NCBI GenBank assembly: GCA_001599935.1
Contig: BCIJ01000006.1
Coordinates: 62,001 to 126,000, forward strand
From: Holtermannia corniformis
Taxonomy: Eukaryota > Basidiomycota > Tremellomycetes > Holtermanniales
Reading direction: 5' to 3'
DNA length: 64,000 bases
How positions within the stretch are numbered: the stretch's first letter is position 1; each line of letters opens with the position of its first letter. Made by a program: the position numbers and the translations under genes. Of the stretch, positions 62,847 through 64,000 are shown piece after piece. Below the pieces are notes generated by a model. It did no database searches, was not told the DNA's origin, and worked only from the letters and a program-made list of their open reading frames with translations.

Positions 62847-64000
62847 TTATAGGGTGGCAGTCTTCTTTCCACCTCGTTTCGCTCCCTCTCCCTCACTGAC
62901 CTCACTCGAAAGCTCAGCCGCCGCCTCCGCAATGACTGCACGCGACGCGGCGCCGCTCCCGTTTACCGTCGGTGGACTCGCCCAGTCCAAGCCCAGCCCG
63001 AAGCCGTTCGCAAAGAGAGCCTCAAAATCGGCTTCTGCTTGCTGCAGCCGCTCTACCTCATCCTGCGCGTTGGAAGCTTGTAGAGCCGCATCGAACGCGT
63101 ATAGATCTGATCGAGGAAGAGCACGGACAGGCCGCGCCGTTGCGTGTGCTCGACGGTCATGCGCTTCGGCAGTGGGCGGTCGCCGATGCTGCACGGGCGG
63201 GGAGGCGTGCGCTGACTCAGAGGCAGCAGACGGGGTCGCGGCGATGATGTGTATAGATGGTACCGCTACTTCGTGTGGGCACCCCCGCTTGCGTTTGCCA
63301 TCGGCCTGGTAAGTGGCGGCCCGATGATCCAGCCGGGGTGTCGGAGGCGGATGTTCGGGTGTTGGAGTTCGATGGGATCGTCTTGACCTCGCCCTGTCGC
63401 GCTCCGTCTCCTCACCTTCATCGACGTCGTCTAGGTTGTCCACCGCGCGACGCTTGCCAAGCGACGTGGCGGACCGAGTTATAACCGTGTCTCCAAGACC
63501 AGGCGCGGTGTCCTCTCGAGGTACGCGCACGATCCGGACTGACGAGTTACCCGAGCCGGTCAATGAGTCAGCCAGGGACGTGCGGCGACGCTTCCTTGCA
63601 TTCACGTCTTGAGCGGGGTGCATCGCTTGCTCAACCTGCTTGTCCATTCGGACATCGAGCTGTGTATTTGACGACGCCTGGCGCATGGCGAGAGCAGTCG
63701 ATAGCGCTACTGCGGGCGCAAGCGCGTCTTCAATGCGCCGCTGCTCTTCCTGACGCCGTCGTTCATCATCCGCTTCCTCGATCATCGCCCGGACTTGACG
63801 TTGCAGCTCTACCGTCGAATCGTGTACCCGATTGTGCGTCAAGATGGCTTTACGTCGTTGAGCCGCTTTCTGCCGCCGCGAGTGTAAGGCGCTGTGACAT
63901 GCCTTTGTCACTGGTGGATCTGTAGACCACCGAGTCACAGCAGGGTCTGGACAGACGTCCTGGTGCGCGTCCACCATAGGGATTTCGGGATCAGTGGCGT
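62847..64000 (-). CDS. Coiled-coil, basic, probably nuclear protein (5' partial)
   Basis: Function unknown. The frame is open from the right edge (ATDPEIPMVDAHQDVCPDPA, with an ATG at 63977), so the 5' end may lie outside the window. It has a charged helical block likely to form a coiled coil (VELQRQVRAMIEEADDERRR then QEEQRRIEDALAPAVAL), an NLS-like ARKRRRTS, a Ser/Arg/Pro-rich linker with acidic DDVDEGEETERDRARSRR, and a C-terminal helix DEVERLQQAEADFEALFANG ending in a basic GAKRGGKKTATL. No intron seen within the visible part. No membrane segment. I do not recognise a named domain. Confidence 0.65.
   Translation of the reverse strand, partial: ATDPEIPMVDAHQDVCPDPAVTRWSTDPPVTKACHSALHSRRQKAAQRRKAILTHNRVHDSTVELQRQVRAMIEEADDERRRQEEQRRIEDALAPAVALSTALAMRQASSNTQLDVRMDKQVEQAMHPAQDVNARKRRRTSLADSLTGSGNSSVRIVRVPREDTAPGLGDTVITRSATSLGKRRAVDNLDDVDEGEETERDRARSRRSHRTPTPEHPPPTPRLDHRAATYQADGKRKRGCPHEVAVPSIHIIAATPSAASESAHASPPVQHRRPPTAEAHDRRAHATARPVRALPRSDLYAFDAALQASNAQDEVERLQQAEADFEALFANGFGLGLDWASPPTVNGSGAASRAVIAEAAAELSSEVSEGEGAKRGGKKTATL

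Noticed and set aside
1..64000. Transposons, CRISPR arrays, prophage or secondary-metabolite cluster
   Set aside because: No transposase, reverse transcriptase, integrase, spaced repeats, polyketide or peptide synthetase motifs were seen on either strand.

Overview
The window is nuclear DNA from a fungus, most likely a compact-genome basidiomycete. Genes lie close together on both strands. Nearly every gene is cut by many short introns, mostly about 40-60 nt, with GTRNGT donors, a CTGAC/CTGAT-like branch site and a CAG/TAG acceptor. The protein set is typically fungal: ORC2, RPB6, Jhd1-type demethylase, mitochondrial N-acetylglutamate synthase, sphingosine-phosphate lyase, steryl-glucosidase, RTA1 family and ferric reductase. 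I cannot place it to genus. Two sites are undetermined bases (N), so this is a draft assembly. I see no rRNA, convincing tRNA, transposon, virus or CRISPR. Splice junctions below are read by eye from motif continuity.

Layout, left. 1-7374 (-) is a very long acidic, disordered coding region that appears to run into a MINDY deubiquitinase domain leaving the window on the left. Then come an RTA1-family membrane protein (8080-9370 +), a DUF2237 protein (9915-10709 +), a GH5_12 steryl-beta-glucosidase (11010-13901 +), a small secreted protein (14151-14576 -), a PHD-JmjC histone demethylase (14766-17599 -), divergent ORC2 (17948-19528 +), N-acetylglutamate synthase (19576-21492 -) and a Cys-rich membrane protein (21736-22439 -). 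22440-24800 is gene-poor with very small ORFs.

Layout, middle. A conserved disordered protein (24795-28604 -), a ferric reductase with a large insertion (29343-32456 +), a Bre4/ArAE-type multi-span transporter (32509-37495 -), a low-complexity protein with two VLG motifs (37732-40652 -), a DUF3429 mitochondrial-type protein with a GC-AG intron (41613-43266 +), an unknown (43402-44176 +), a membrane-anchored M24 peptidase (44269-45745 -), RPB6 (46153-46976 +), a peroxisomal acyl-CoA thioesterase (47065-48353 -) and GrpE/Mge1 (48515-51127 -), which is split by an intron of about 1.96 kb.

Layout, right. A polyQ/His protein with a conserved core (51506-52963 +), sphingosine-1-phosphate lyase with a 5-nt micro-exon that carries the catalytic His-Lys (53705-55995 +), a GNAT acetyltransferase (56091-56621 -), a membrane-anchored aspartic protease (57477-60508 +), a nested perfect hairpin (60707-60771), an unrecognised multi-exon gene (61120-62095 -) and a coiled-coil nuclear-type protein running off the right edge (62847-64000 -).

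Most genes are unlinked housekeeping functions rather than a pathway cluster. There is a loose lipid theme: RTA1, steryl-glucosidase, acyl-CoA thioesterase, S1P lyase and a Bre4-like transporter. The strongest oddities are the micro-exon, the giant acidic extension on MINDY, the outsized GrpE intron and the hairpin.
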